Position numbers and translations under genes: made by a program. The notes beneath the pieces are model-generated. The model was not told the origin of the DNA. It was given only the letters and a program-made list of their open reading frames with translations, and did not search any database. Below are positions 26,527 through 38,791 of a stretch of DNA of 64,000 nt, piece after piece. Within the stretch, counting starts at the first letter, position 1. Each line of letters starts with the position of its first letter. This DNA is from Psychrobacter sanguinis (GTDB lineage Bacteria > Pseudomonadota > Gammaproteobacteria > Pseudomonadales > Moraxellaceae), in contig NZ_CP085990.1 of the NCBI RefSeq assembly GCF_020736705.1, positions 1,364,001 through 1,428,000 of the forward strand, given 5' to 3'.

Positions 26527-28209
26527 TTAGTGCATAACTTTTGGCTCTTCATTGGCCATGGATTGGGCGGCGTTACGCAATTCGAATTTCTGAATCTTAC
26601 CGGTACTGGTCTTAGGAATTTCACAGAAGATGACATGCTTGGGAACTTTAAATTTGGCCAAATGTTGGCGACAATGCTCGATAACTTGCTCACGGGTTAA
26701 AGTAGCACCTTCGGCAATTTCAATAAAAGCGACAGGCACTTCGCCCCATTTGTCATTAGAAGCTGCTACCACACCGCAGCTACTGACTTGAGGTAGGCCA
26801 TATAAGATATTTTCGATTTCAATACTAGAGATGTTCTCACCGCCTGAGATGATGATGTCTTTTAGGCGATCCATAATCTTGATATAGCCATCAGCATGTT
26901 TTACCCCTAAGTCACCTGTACGGAACCAGCCTCCGGCAAAAGCCTCTTCTGTGGCTTTCGGATTTTTTAGATAGCCTTTCATCACCATATTGCCTTTTAA
27001 TGCCAATTCGCCCATCTCTTCACCGTTAGCAGCAACCGGTTCATTAGTACCTTGCTTTAATACTTCAAAGCCTGTCATTAGATGTGAGGTAGTGCCTTGA
27101 CGAGATTTTTTGGAGGCGCGCTCAGAGACGGACAGTTGTTGCCAGTCATCATGCTCAGCACAGATAGTCACTGGGCCATAAACTTCGGTCAAGCCATAAA
27201 CATGGGTAATGTGGAAGTTCATGGCTTCCATCTTCTCTAGCATAGCTTCTGAAGGCGGCGCACCGGCCACAAAGCCATTAACCGTATGCGTAATGGCTTG
27301 CTTTAAAGTCTCATCGCCGGTTGAAATCATATTGTGCACAATAGGGGCAGCGCAGTAATGGCTAATGTTGTATTTGGCGATGAGTTTTAGAATTAAGTTG
27401 GCATCGATTTGACGTAGGCAAACGTTGATACCTGCGCGCTCGGCCACGGTCCAAGGGAAGCACCAGCCGTTGCAGTGAAATAGCGGCAACGTCCAAAGAT
27501 AAGTGCTGTGCTTAGGCATGTCCCAGTCTAAGATATTAGACACCGCATTTAGCGTCGCCCCGCGGTGATGATACACCACGCCTTTAGGCTTACCGGTAGT
27601 ACCAGACGTATAGTTTAGAGCAATTGCATCCCATTCATCAGCTGGATATATCGTAAGGTCAAAGTCTTTTGCGGCTTGCTCGTCATCGAATTCGCCAAAC
27701 TGAATCAGTTCTTCATAGCTCATCTTGCCAAAAGGTTTGGTCTCGGCAAACGCTCTATCAGTGGCATGAATAAGAATTAAATGAGGAAAGGTTTCTTCGA
27801 TAAGGTCGATATGCTCAGCAAACTCACTGTCGATAATAAGTAACTTAGCCTCAGAGTGTTGAAGACAAAAAGTGAGGGCGCCGATATCAAGCCGAGTGTT
27901 TAAAGTACACAGTACGCCTTGAGACATAGGTACCCCGAAGGCAGCTTCTACCATAGCGGGGGTATTGGGCGCCATAATCGCTACAGTGTCGTCTTTACTA
28001 ATGCCAAGCTTTCTTAGGCCATGAGCTAAGTTACGACAGCGGGCGTAGGTTTGTGACCAAGTATAATGAATTGGGGCGTGTACCAAATCGTCATAAATAA
28101 TCGAGGTCTTATTGGGGTAGACGGAGGCAGTGCGTGCGATAAACTGTACAGGGGTAAGCGGTTGATGATTGGCATCAGTCTTGTCTAGGCCGGTACTATA
28201 GTCGGTCAT
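26527..28209 (-). CDS. Acyl-CoA synthetase, AMP-binding (DmdB/AlkK-like)
   Basis: A 560-residue member of the ANL superfamily that activates an acid to its CoA thioester. The AMP-binding motif is LNYTSGTTGKPKGVVYHH, then the A5 block YGLTEVYGP, A7 GWFRTGDLGV, A8 DRLKDIIISGGENIS, and the A10 lysine in PKTSTGKIQK. The sequence resembles the medium-chain AlkK and methylmercaptopropionate DmdB group more than FadD. Neighbours for dienoyl-CoA reduction and a FadL-type porin suggest fatty-acid use. An AAGGAC site precedes the ATG. Confidence 0.87.
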   Translation of the reverse strand: MTDYSTGLDKTDANHQPLTPVQFIARTASVYPNKTSIIYDDLVHAPIHYTWSQTYARCRNLAHGLRKLGISKDDTVAIMAPNTPAMVEAAFGVPMSQGVLCTLNTRLDIGALTFCLQHSEAKLLIIDSEFAEHIDLIEETFPHLILIHATDRAFAETKPFGKMSYEELIQFGEFDDEQAAKDFDLTIYPADEWDAIALNYTSGTTGKPKGVVYHHRGATLNAVSNILDWDMPKHSTYLWTLPLFHCNGWCFPWTVAERAGINVCLRQIDANLILKLIAKYNISHYCAAPIVHNMISTGDETLKQAITHTVNGFVAGAPPSEAMLEKMEAMNFHITHVYGLTEVYGPVTICAEHDDWQQLSVSERASKKSRQGTTSHLMTGFEVLKQGTNEPVAANGEEMGELALKGNMVMKGYLKNPKATEEAFAGGWFRTGDLGVKHADGYIKIMDRLKDIIISGGENISSIEIENILYGLPQVSSCGVVAASNDKWGEVPVAFIEIAEGATLTREQVIEHCRQHLAKFKVPKHVIFCEIPKTSTGKIQKFELRNAAQSMANEEPKVMH

Positions 28210-30800
<2,591 letters not shown>

Positions 30801-30878
30801 TAGTGTTACTTTAGTAATATCCTTTTAAAGGACTGCCTATTAAGCAAACCTTGTATCGATAAAAGGTAATGCTTAAAA

Positions 30879-30903
30879 GCAGTAAGCAGTAAGCAGTAAG
30901 CAG
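30879..30903. repeat. 7-bp tandem repeat (AGTAAGC)
   Basis: Three and a half exact copies of a 7-bp unit (AGCAGTA/AGTAAGC register). Just before the fadH terminator. A likely slippage-prone microsatellite in non-coding DNA. Confidence 0.6.
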
Positions 30904-30923
30904 AATAGAAGAGTAGAAAAACA

Positions 30924-30962
30924 AAAAGAGGCCGTTATTAAAAATAACGACCTCTTTTTTTT
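30924..30962 (+). terminator. Intrinsic terminator after fadH
   Basis: Stem AAAAAGAGG-CGTTATT (about 30924-30939) with its complement ending in an 8-T run at 30953-30962; one internal mismatch. Confidence 0.8.
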
Positions 30963-31061
30963 ATGGGCAGTAGTCGCTAATAAGCGTATATTAAATACAG
31001 TATGAGTTATAAATGCCTAGTAAATAGCTGGTAGGTAAAGAGGACCATCGTTTGATTTAAA

Positions 31062-31181
31062 CGTATATAGTACTTTTTAAGCATATATAGGGCTTTTTCA
31101 AACTTATATAGTAGCTTTCTAAGAATACTATCTTTTTAGGCAAATACAGTACCTTTTCAAACTCATATCGTACTTTTATTC
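31062..31181. repeat. Six degenerate ~20-bp repeats upstream of FadL-type gene
   Basis: Units of about 20-21 bp resembling (C/A)TATATAGTAC(T)TTTTCAAA start near 31062, 31082, 31103, 31124, 31142 and 31162. The spacing equals about two helical turns. They fill most of the leader between the fadH terminator and the FadL-type start. Could be phased regulator sites or curved DNA. Confidence 0.55.
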
Positions 31182-31202
31182 TCTCTGACAAAAGGAATTG
31201 TC

Positions 31203-32486
31203 ATGAAAAAACTTATATTAAATACGGGCCTGCCTTTAGCGACTATAGGAACACTTAGTCTGCTAACGACAATAGGCGCCCACGCTGCTGGTCTAGAATA
31301 TACCAAGCAATCTATTCTGCCCTTATTTGAAGAGGGTAATTATGCTGAGCTTTCCTATGCCTATGTCGATCCAAAGATTGAAGGCCTTGACGTAGAAGGT
31401 GGCATTGGTTCTCCACAAAATAACGAAATCAAGGATATGATGGATGACTTCAATATCTTTGGTGCCGCCGTTAAAGTTACCCCAAGTCAGAACACTGCTC
31501 TGGCTCTAATTTATGATGAACCATTTGGCGTCGATACCCTCTACCAATCGGGAAGCGAATTCAGCAACGATATGGGCACTACCGAAGCTCGAGTCGATAC
31601 GCGCAGTTTGACGTTACTTGGCGGTGGCAAGGTTAATAATAATTTATGGCTTTATGGTGGGATGGAATATCAAGAGGCTGAAGGGTCGGTACAGCTGGCT
31701 CAAAATTTTGAAGGTGACCCTATTTACTATAACCTTAAAATCAATGATAAAAGCGACACGATGATTCCGGTTATTGGTATAGCCTACGAGGTTCCTGAAA
31801 TCATGCTTCGAGCGGCAGTAACTTGGCGCGGAGAAGGGGAGCACCGCTTAAAAGCACATGAGAATTTGCTAGTCAATAATACGATTTTAAATGGCGTTTT
31901 GGGTACCACAGGCCCTACCAACTATAATGATATTCCCCCAGATATTAAGGGTCTAATTGGTCTGCCTCAGGTAGAATTTGGAGATACCAATTTAAGTTTT
32001 AAGACCCCTCAATCGGTAAACCTAGATTTCCAGACCGGTCTTAGTGAAAAGTATCAATTACTGGGAATGGTTAATGCACGATGGGTAGAATGGACCAAAT
32101 TTAACATTGCGCCGACGGGTATTACCCAAGTAGTGGGAGAGCCGCTAGCCGAATATAAAGACGATGCTTATAGTATAGAAGTGGCACTGGCCAAGCAGTT
32201 CAACCCTCAACTCTCTGGCGAAATAAGAGCAGGCTACGATTCGGGAACCGCTGAGCCCCTGAGCTTGTTGGGACCTTATGACAGCATCAAAACTTTAGCA
32301 CTCGGCGGTAAATATAAGGTTAATGACCGCTTTGACATCTCTGCCGGGGCTCAGTATATGTGGTTTGAAGGAGGCACAGCTTACTCTAAATTGCCCATAG
32401 ATAAATCGCTATCAGAAAGAACCTTAGCCAAGTTTGATGATGGTACAGGTTATGCGCTAGGCCTAAAGTTAGGCTACCATTTCTGA
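31203..32486 (+). CDS. OmpP1/FadL family outer-membrane transporter
   Basis: A 427-residue outer-membrane beta-barrel. A Sec signal peptide ends near IGAHA|AG. The mature protein has alternating strands and ends with a C-terminal Phe in LGLKLGYHF, the outer-membrane insertion signal. The family takes up long-chain fatty acids and other hydrophobic compounds. The classical N-terminal FadL hatch motif is weak here. Adjacency to fadH and the acyl-CoA ligase supports a role in fatty-acid import. AAAGGA lies upstream of the ATG. Confidence 0.75.
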   Translation: MKKLILNTGLPLATIGTLSLLTTIGAHAAGLEYTKQSILPLFEEGNYAELSYAYVDPKIEGLDVEGGIGSPQNNEIKDMMDDFNIFGAAVKVTPSQNTALALIYDEPFGVDTLYQSGSEFSNDMGTTEARVDTRSLTLLGGGKVNNNLWLYGGMEYQEAEGSVQLAQNFEGDPIYYNLKINDKSDTMIPVIGIAYEVPEIMLRAAVTWRGEGEHRLKAHENLLVNNTILNGVLGTTGPTNYNDIPPDIKGLIGLPQVEFGDTNLSFKTPQSVNLDFQTGLSEKYQLLGMVNARWVEWTKFNIAPTGITQVVGEPLAEYKDDAYSIEVALAKQFNPQLSGEIRAGYDSGTAEPLSLLGPYDSIKTLALGGKYKVNDRFDISAGAQYMWFEGGTAYSKLPIDKSLSERTLAKFDDGTGYALGLKLGYHF

Positions 32487-32548
32487 TGGCTAATTATTCT
32501 AACGGCGATATAACAAGATAGGGATGCTATTTACTATTTGTAGGCTTA

Positions 32549-32590
32549 AAAAAACCGTCATAACCTTAGATTATGACGGTTTTAATTTTT
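32549..32590. terminator. Bidirectional terminator
   Basis: A 13-bp stem (32551-32563 AAAACCGTCATAA with 32571-32583) between the convergent FadL-type and antiporter genes. Confidence 0.8.
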
Positions 32591-32660
32591 GGTAGATACA
32601 AAGCATATATGTGAAAGCATATATGTGTAACTTATACAGTAACGCGATACAGCTAAGCCA

Positions 32661-33614
32661 TTAAACCGCTGAGGTACCTAGCCAAACTGAGTAGCCGATG
32701 AAAGTCAGAATCAATACGAGACCACTGCCTCGTTTCATCTCTCCTTGACGGTTATAAGCAATAATGGCCAAGACAAACAGCAATAAAGTAACCCCAGCCA
32801 TCATCAACACATCGCGAGATAGAATCTCAGGGGCAATATTTTTGATAGGACTAATAACAGTCGCCACGCCCACGACTCCCAAGGTGTTAAATAGGTTTGA
32901 GCCAATGACATTGCCCAGTGCCATATCATGTTCACCGCGTCTCGCAGCAGCCACACTGGCGACCAGTTCAGGTAAAGAGGTCCCAATAGCAACGATGGTT
33001 AAACCAATTAATAATTCGCTCATGCCCCATAAAGTAGCTAATTCTACGGCGCCCCAAACGATAGATCTAGAGCTGACAATCAACAACACCAAACCCAAAG
33101 TCAAAGTGGCTAATGCTTTGGCAATATTGATATCTTTTGGGGCGTCTACATCCGCTGCGGTATTGTTACGCAGGCTTAAAAAGATTTGAATGAGTAATAC
33201 ACCAATCAGCGAGGCAATAAGCACAATACCATCGGTCATCGACAGGTTGCCATCTAGCAATTGAAAAGCTGCTAAAGCGGTCACTGCCAATAGTAATATT
33301 AAGTCATGACGAATAACATTAGCACGGATTAAAATTGGGCTGATAAGCGCGGTTACCCCCAGTACCAAAGTAATATTAATAATGTTAGACCCATAAGCAT
33401 TGCCTAATGCCAAATCTGGGCTACCGGCTACGGCAGCTAAAGCAGAAACCACCAGTTCAGGCGCTGAGGTACCGATACCTAAAATAACAACACCAATTAA
33501 AAAGCTAGGCATATTAAAACGTACTGCCAAACTGGTCGCACCGTCGATAAAAGTGTCAGCACTCCACACTAAAACAGCAAGACCAATAATAACAGCAATA
33601 ATGGCTAATGCCAT
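32661..33614 (-). CDS. Calcium/sodium antiporter (CaCA family, YrbG-like)
   Basis: A 317-residue polytopic inner-membrane protein of about ten helices. It carries both CaCA alpha repeats: GIGTSAPELVVS with GNAYGSNIIN in the first half and AIGTSLPELVAS with GNVIGSNLFN in the second. The acidic residues in the SAPE and SLPE motifs coordinate the cation. The family exchanges Ca2+ (or K+) for Na+ or protons. It is monocistronic between terminators. Confidence 0.88.
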   Translation of the reverse strand: MALAIIAVIIGLAVLVWSADTFIDGATSLAVRFNMPSFLIGVVILGIGTSAPELVVSALAAVAGSPDLALGNAYGSNIINITLVLGVTALISPILIRANVIRHDLILLLAVTALAAFQLLDGNLSMTDGIVLIASLIGVLLIQIFLSLRNNTAADVDAPKDINIAKALATLTLGLVLLIVSSRSIVWGAVELATLWGMSELLIGLTIVAIGTSLPELVASVAAARRGEHDMALGNVIGSNLFNTLGVVGVATVISPIKNIAPEILSRDVLMMAGVTLLLFVLAIIAYNRQGEMKRGSGLVLILTFIGYSVWLGTSAV

Positions 33615-33750
33615 AAATTCTCTCCACTATAATCATGGTTCAGATAGAACATGACAGCGTGAACCTCGCTAAGCTCACTAGAGTAGTATTTATACTCAGT
33701 TGCCTTATGTTTTATTTACTTTCCCATGACTATATTAAAATGATATAGAT

Positions 33751-33790
33751 AAAAAAATGCTAAGCGATATTATATCGCTTAGCATTTTAT
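33751..33790 (-). terminator. Terminator after panD
   Basis: A perfect ~17-bp palindromic stem (33754-33770 with 33771-33788, core GCTAAGCGATAT) followed by seven T on the minus strand, 25 bp past the panD stop. Confidence 0.85.
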
Positions 33791-33814
33791 GATTACATTA
33801 ATAACTGGTAAGGA

Positions 33815-34195
33815 TTAAGATACTTGGACAGGAATAATATTAGCCGTATCTTTTACAGTATTGTTTTCATTACAATAAACCAGCTTCGGCTTATGAGTAT
33901 CCGCTTCGTTTTCATCCATTTGCACATAAGCACAGATAATAACGATATCGCCTAAATCTGCCATATGAGCTGCAGCACCGTTTAATGAAATAATACCAGA
34001 GCCTGCTTCAGCACGGATGGCATAAGTGCGAAAGCGCTTGCCATTGGTGACATTATAAATATCAATAGATTCGTTTTCACGGATGCCTGCCAAATCTAAT
34101 AAATCGCCATCTATCCCGCAAGAGCCTTCATAATGCAAATCAGCATGAGTCACACGGGCACGGTGTAGTTTGCCTTTTAATAAGGTCAATAACAT
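33815..34195 (-). CDS. panD: Aspartate 1-decarboxylase precursor
   Basis: Makes beta-alanine for pantothenate. A pyruvoyl enzyme: the proenzyme cleaves itself between Gly24 and Ser25 in YEGSCGID, and Ser25 becomes the pyruvoyl group. Lys9 and Tyr-containing NGKRF blocks are conserved. 126 residues, the standard length. It supplies the second substrate of PanC, although panBC lie 29 kb away on the opposite strand. Confidence 0.95.
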   Translation of the reverse strand: MLLTLLKGKLHRARVTHADLHYEGSCGIDGDLLDLAGIRENESIDIYNVTNGKRFRTYAIRAEAGSGIISLNGAAAHMADLGDIVIICAYVQMDENEADTHKPKLVYCNENNTVKDTANIIPVQVS

Positions 34196-34442
34196 AAGGG
34201 ATTTCCTTGAAATAATGGACTAGATGTTGTGCAGAAAAAACTTGAAAGCAGATTATACTCATAAAATAAGGTATTTTCTGCTATTTTTGATCAAGTTATC
34301 AAAAAAATACACAGACATCTGGCTTTTAAACATGAGCGAAATAGGAAGGGAGGGCTATCAATCAAGACAGCACTCTGTATATGGTATTTCTTAAAAACCA
34401 CATGCTTGAAAAACGCACTGTTAAAAAATAGGGGTGCAAGCG

Positions 34443-35030
34443 TTAGGCATTAGGAAGCTTAAAGCCATTAACTTGGCTACGGGCTTTTTCTATATCCCCA
34501 GTAACCATTAGCTGCAATGAGTCCATGGCAGCATCGAGAGCCGCTTCAATAGCAATTTGCTCATCGGGGGAGGGTTTAGATAGCACATGACCACTTACTT
34601 TGGATTTATGACCTGGATGGCCAATACCAATACGTAGGCGATGGAAGTCGTTACCAAGATGAGGGGTGATATCACGAAGTCCATTATGACCACCATGACC
34701 GCCACCTGTCTTGAGTTTGATACTACCAGCAGGAATGTCTAACTCATCATGAGCAATGAGTAGTTCCTGAGGCTTAATGCCATAGTAATTAACCATAGGC
34801 TCAACAGATTGACCCGATTTATTCATAAAAGTAACCGGCAACAATAGGCGAACATCGGTGTCAAAAATACGACCGCGTCCGGTTAAGCCGTGAAACTTCT
34901 TGTCAGCTGCCAATTCGATATTAAATCGGTCAGCAATCAGGGCCACAAACCAAAAGCCAGCATTATGTCTTGTTTCGACATACTGCTGACCTGGGTTGCC
35001 AAGCCCAACAATAAGTTTAAGTTGGGACAT
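34443..35030 (-). CDS. pth: Peptidyl-tRNA hydrolase
   Basis: Frees tRNA from peptidyl-tRNA dropped by ribosomes. The 195-residue protein has the signatures LIVGLGNPGQQYVETRHNAGF (with the catalytic His), LLLPVTFMNKSGQSV, and AHDELDIPAGSIKLKTGGGHGGHNGLRDI. It lies about 110 bp downstream of rplY, the usual prs-rplY-pth order. Confidence 0.95.
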   Translation of the reverse strand: MSQLKLIVGLGNPGQQYVETRHNAGFWFVALIADRFNIELAADKKFHGLTGRGRIFDTDVRLLLPVTFMNKSGQSVEPMVNYYGIKPQELLIAHDELDIPAGSIKLKTGGGHGGHNGLRDITPHLGNDFHRLRIGIGHPGHKSKVSGHVLSKPSPDEQIAIEAALDAAMDSLQLMVTGDIEKARSQVNGFKLPNA

Positions 35031-35136
35031 AGCTTTCTCACTGTATTATAAAGTATTACTGTCAGTAGTGAGACTTAGATAGTTACCTTAAAGTATAATA
35101 AAGCAACTATCTGGCTCACTGACAGAAGGAGAATTA

Positions 35137-35814
35137 TTATTCGCCTTTGTCTTCTTCGCCACCTTGCTCAGTAGCAGGTACGTCAGCTGCGTCAACTTCT
35201 TCAGCAGTATCTTCTTCCACTTCTTCAACAGTTGGGGCCTGCATGTTAACCACTGTGCGGTCAACTGGCTCATCAACGTCAAGTTCGAAGATGATAACAC
35301 CTTCAGGAAGTTTGATGTCTGTTAGGTGTAAAGACTCACCAATTTCTAGACCTGATACGTCAACTTCTAAGTACTCAGGTAGAGCAGATGGTAGACATAC
35401 GATTTCGATGTCAGTTATTAGTGTAGATAAGATACCGCCAGCTTTGATACCTGGTGCTTCTTCACGACCTACGAAATGAACAGGGATGTTCATGTTGATC
35501 TTCTGACCTTTAACAATGCGCTGGAAGTCAGCATGCATTGGGAAGCCTTTAGAAGGATGACGCTGTAAGTCTTTAATAACCGCTAGATGCTCTTCGCCAT
35601 CAAGGTTGATAGTCAAAATGTTTGAGAAGAAAGCTTCGTTTTCTAGAAGTTTCCAAAGCTCATTGTTTTTAATAGCGATAGCTGTAGGCTCTTCGTTACC
35701 ACCATAGATAATGGCTGGTACAAGATTTTGCTTACGCAGGCGGCGGCTCGCACCTTTGCCCTGCTGATCGTCGGTACGGGCAATGCCATTTACCGTATAT
35801 AAAATATCACTCAT
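35137..35814 (-). CDS. rplY: 50S ribosomal protein L25 / general stress protein Ctc
   Basis: 5S rRNA-binding ribosomal protein in the long Ctc form: an N-terminal L25 domain (RLRKQNLVPAIIYGG) and a C-terminal TL5 beta domain (VHFVGREEAPGIKAGGILS). The tail is strongly acidic (Glu/Asp-rich) over the last 35 residues. 225 residues from the ATG at 35814, which has AAGGAT upstream; the frame is open to 35910, but that extension lacks family similarity. Between prs and pth as in other gammaproteobacteria. Confidence 0.93.
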   Translation of the reverse strand: MSDILYTVNGIARTDDQQGKGASRRLRKQNLVPAIIYGGNEEPTAIAIKNNELWKLLENEAFFSNILTINLDGEEHLAVIKDLQRHPSKGFPMHADFQRIVKGQKINMNIPVHFVGREEAPGIKAGGILSTLITDIEIVCLPSALPEYLEVDVSGLEIGESLHLTDIKLPEGVIIFELDVDEPVDRTVVNMQAPTVEEVEEDTAEEVDAADVPATEQGGEEDKGE

Positions 35815-35996
35815 GAGAGTATCCTTGATTAAATAATTTGGTTTGGTGATGCGTTCAAGCGACGCTTGCGACCAACGTGGCCAGACACACATCTTTGTCC
35901 TGTACAGCAAATTAAGTGATGATTAATATAATCACTCACACGTTTTGCGTAGATACAGAGGGCGTATTATACGGGTAATGCCTGTCAAAATCCAGT

Positions 35997-36034
35997 ACAA
36001 AAAAACCGCTGTCTAAAAGACAGCGGTTTTTGTT
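35997..36034 (-). terminator. Terminator after prs
   Basis: A 14-bp stem AAAAACCGCTGTCT (36001-36014) and complement (36018-36031) with a run of T on the minus strand. It separates prs from rplY. Confidence 0.82.
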
Positions 36035-36066
36035 AGTATCAATACAGGCTATTGGTCAGCTTTGGT

Positions 36067-37023
36067 TCAGTCAATAGACTCAAACATAGCGCTAATAGAC
36101 TCTTCATTATTGATACGGCGTAAGCTTTCTGCCAATAAAGAAGCAATGGTTACTTGGCGGATCTTACCACAAGCTTTCGCTTCAGCAGAAAGAGGAATAC
36201 TATCAGTAACTACCAACTCGTCCAATACTGAATTGCTAATGGTCTGAATCGCATTACCTGATAATACAGGGTGAGTAATATAACCCAAGACACGACGTGC
36301 CCCATTGTCTTTAAGCGCTTGAGCGGCTTTGCACAATGTACCTGCAGTATCCACCATGTCGTCAACAATCACACAATCACGGTCTTTTACATCACCAATG
36401 ATGTGCATAACTTGTGATTCGTTTGCACGTGCACGACGTTTATCGATAATCGCTAGGTCAGTACTGCCACCAAGCTCTTTGGCCATAGCACGAGCACGTA
36501 CCACACCACCCACATCTGGTGATACAACCAACAGGTTGTCATACCCTTGCTTTTGTAAGTCTTTTAACAAAACAGGGGTACCGTAGATATTGTCTACTGG
36601 GATATCAAAGAAACCTTGGATTTGGTCAGAGTGCAAGTCAACAGTCATCACACGGTCAATGCTAACGATGTTAAGCATATCCGCGACAACTTTTGCTGAA
36701 ATAGGCACACGTGCTGAGCGAGGACGACGGTCCTGACGCGCATAACCAAAATACGGCATAACAGCAGTAATGCGGCCCGCACTTGAACGGCGCAATGCGT
36801 CAGCCATAACCATGATTTCCATCAAGTTATCGTTAGTAGGGGCGCAAGTAGGCTGAAGAATAAAGACGTCTTTACCACGAACATGCTCTTTAATCTCAAC
36901 AGCTATTTCGCCATCAGAGAAACGCGTGACATCAGCACGGCCAAGAGGAATGTGTAAGTGATCAGCGACAGTTTTTGCCAACTCAGGGTGGGCATTACCC
37001 GTAAAAATCGCCAGATATGGCAT
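36067..37023 (-). CDS. prs: Ribose-phosphate pyrophosphokinase
   Basis: Makes PRPP from ribose 5-phosphate and ATP for nucleotide, His and Trp synthesis. The 318-residue protein shows the class I signatures [52 protein letters not shown], and the PRPP loop [12 protein letters not shown]. Downstream of the first tRNA-Gln, in the usual ispE-tRNA-prs order. Confidence 0.96.
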   Translation of the reverse strand: MPYLAIFTGNAHPELAKTVADHLHIPLGRADVTRFSDGEIAVEIKEHVRGKDVFILQPTCAPTNDNLMEIMVMADALRRSSAGRITAVMPYFGYARQDRRPRSARVPISAKVVADMLNIVSIDRVMTVDLHSDQIQGFFDIPVDNIYGTPVLLKDLQKQGYDNLLVVSPDVGGVVRARAMAKELGGSTDLAIIDKRRARANESQVMHIIGDVKDRDCVIVDDMVDTAGTLCKAAQALKDNGARRVLGYITHPVLSGNAIQTISNSVLDELVVTDSIPLSAEAKACGKIRQVTIASLLAESLRRINNEESISAMFESID

Positions 37024-37104
37024 GGTTCAAGTCCTATTTATTTGACTTAGGAGAGGAGCAGTAAAGACTGCACAAATAAAGAAGAAAGTTGAACGTGTAG
37101 AAAA

Positions 37105-37180
37105 TGGCAGGGGTAGCTGGACTCGAACCAACGGATGTCAGGATCAAAACCTGATGCCTTACCAACTTGGCTATACCCCT
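37105..37180 (-). tRNA. tRNA-Gln (TTG), copy 1
   Basis: A 76-nt cloverleaf on the minus strand. The 7-bp acceptor stem AGGGGTA/TACCCCT, anticodon loop TTTTGAT with anticodon TTG, TTCGAGT in the T loop, and the 3' GCCA is encoded. Identical to copy 2 at 37408. It lies between ispE and prs, where tRNA-Gln is found in Pseudomonas. Confidence 0.97.
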
Positions 37181-37407
37181 GTAACAGACAAACTTTATCA
37201 AGAAGTCTTATGCTGTTGTTAAATTAGCATGTCTCTTGATAATTTACTATCAAAATATTAATAAATTCGATTCACTAATATTTTGATACTTTTTACTCGT
37301 TGTCTTCCCGGTAGCGTTCGAGGCGAACTATACCGAAAACTAACTAGATATGTCAATAAACTAAAGCGTTTAATTTTATAAATTACTGGCTTAGCCCATG
37401 ACGAATA

Positions 37408-37483
37408 TGGCAGGGGTAGCTGGACTCGAACCAACGGATGTCAGGATCAAAACCTGATGCCTTACCAACTTGGCTATACCCCT
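37408..37483 (-). tRNA. tRNA-Gln (TTG), copy 2
   Basis: 76 nt, identical to the copy at 37105-37180, with encoded CCA. The two copies are separated by 227 bp of unrelated AT-rich DNA, so the duplication is not a simple short-spaced tandem. Confidence 0.97.
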
Positions 37484-37579
37484 TTATGGGCGAGTTATTA
37501 TACAGAAGAATTTAGTGATTGCAACTGTTTTTCTAGAATTTTAATAATTATCATTTTAGATATTCAGAATAGCGGTTTT

Positions 37580-38527
37580 TTATAGTGTCAAAGAGTGAGT
37601 GATAACAGCCTGACAAGGGGGTGGGTTGTTCACCATATGAGTCTGTATTTGAGAGGTCATTGCTTCAGGAATCGGTAAAAACACACTGCTGCCTGTACCC
37701 GTCATACGAGCATTACTGTGAGTCATCGATTCAAGCTGCTTTAAGTACAACAGGGCTTGTTTGACCTCTGGCACGACTTCGGTTACCACTGGCTCGAAGA
37801 CATTACCAAAAGACGGATATAGCCGCTCAAGATAGCCCTCAGCGTTGTTTTCGATGTCTGACACGCTCATAACCGGTAGGTCACGACGCAACTGAGGGTG
37901 AGCAAACAGTGCTTGTGTAGAAGCATGTGCCTCTGGGTTTAACAACAGGTAGTATTGTTTAGGCAGAGAAATAGGCGTTAGTCGCTCTCCAATACCTTCG
38001 GCAATGGCATCGGTACCTAGAATAAAAATAGGCACATCAGCGCCCACAACGCTACCAATCTCAATCAATGTTTGTTGATCTAACTTAAATCCCCACAATT
38101 GATTTAGAGCCAGTAGGGTAGTGGCCGCATTTGAGGAGCCACCTCCGAGTCCGGCACCGGTAGGCAATACCTTATCTAAATTAATATCAATGACCGGTAG
38201 CGAGTCTGTTAACTGTATAGCAGAACGCTGAGCCTGGCTTTTAAGGTAAACAATCAAAGCAATCGCCGCTTTGGTCACTAAGTTATCCATCAGGTTTGCG
38301 GTAACATCGACGTTACTGCTTAGAGTGATAGGCAGGTTGTGGCTATCAAAGCTAGCATGAGGGTCAAACTGCTTATCACTAACACTAAATTGTAAGGTAT
38401 CCCCCCAGTTTAGCAGGCGAAACACAGTTTGTAAGTTATGATACCCATCGGGCCGCTTGCCGGTAATGTGCAAAAACAGGTTGATTTTCGCAGGCGAGAA
38501 TAAGCTAAGCTGAGGCAAGAAAGTCAT
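37580..38527 (-). CDS. ispE: 4-diphosphocytidyl-2-C-methyl-D-erythritol kinase
   Basis: GHMP kinase of the MEP isoprenoid route. The 315-residue protein has [21 protein letters not shown] at the start, the ATP loop [15 protein letters not shown], and the late MTGTGSSVF motif. Upstream of the tRNA-Gln copies and downstream of lolB, the standard order. A ~20-residue insertion precedes the ATP loop. Confidence 0.95.
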   Translation of the reverse strand: MTFLPQLSLFSPAKINLFLHITGKRPDGYHNLQTVFRLLNWGDTLQFSVSDKQFDPHASFDSHNLPITLSSNVDVTANLMDNLVTKAAIALIVYLKSQAQRSAIQLTDSLPVIDINLDKVLPTGAGLGGGSSNAATTLLALNQLWGFKLDQQTLIEIGSVVGADVPIFILGTDAIAEGIGERLTPISLPKQYYLLLNPEAHASTQALFAHPQLRRDLPVMSVSDIENNAEGYLERLYPSFGNVFEPVVTEVVPEVKQALLYLKQLESMTHSNARMTGTGSSVFLPIPEAMTSQIQTHMVNNPPPCQAVITHSLTL

Positions 38528-38791
38528 AGGGTTATCACATTAAAAACAAAGAGTGGCCGTGCAATTGAGGTTGCTCAGACCTATCTAAAGGTTCGAGCCA
38601 TAGACAACAATTCACGGCATTTATTAATTGAAAGTAGTTAAAGGCCAAAGACGATTATAAGGTATCACAGCAACTATAAGCGTCAACTTCAAGCTTTAAG
38701 AACCAATCTTTAACAGTTAATCTTTAAGAACTAATCTTTAACAACCAAGCTGAAGGATGACTTAAGAATATTAAATCATCCCTACAGTCCT
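38528..38791. other. 264-bp spacer ispE / lolB with short repeats
   Basis: Contains three loosely repeated TCTTTAA(G/C)A units at about 38694-38746. No hairpin terminator is evident between lolB and ispE, so co-transcription remains possible. Confidence 0.35.

Noticed and set aside
35815..35910. 32-residue N-terminal extension of L25
   Set aside because: No family similarity, and a good AAGGAT site directly precedes the internal ATG at 35814.
36001..36031. Riboswitch before rplY
   Set aside because: The structure is a plain terminator stem with a T-run at the end of prs.
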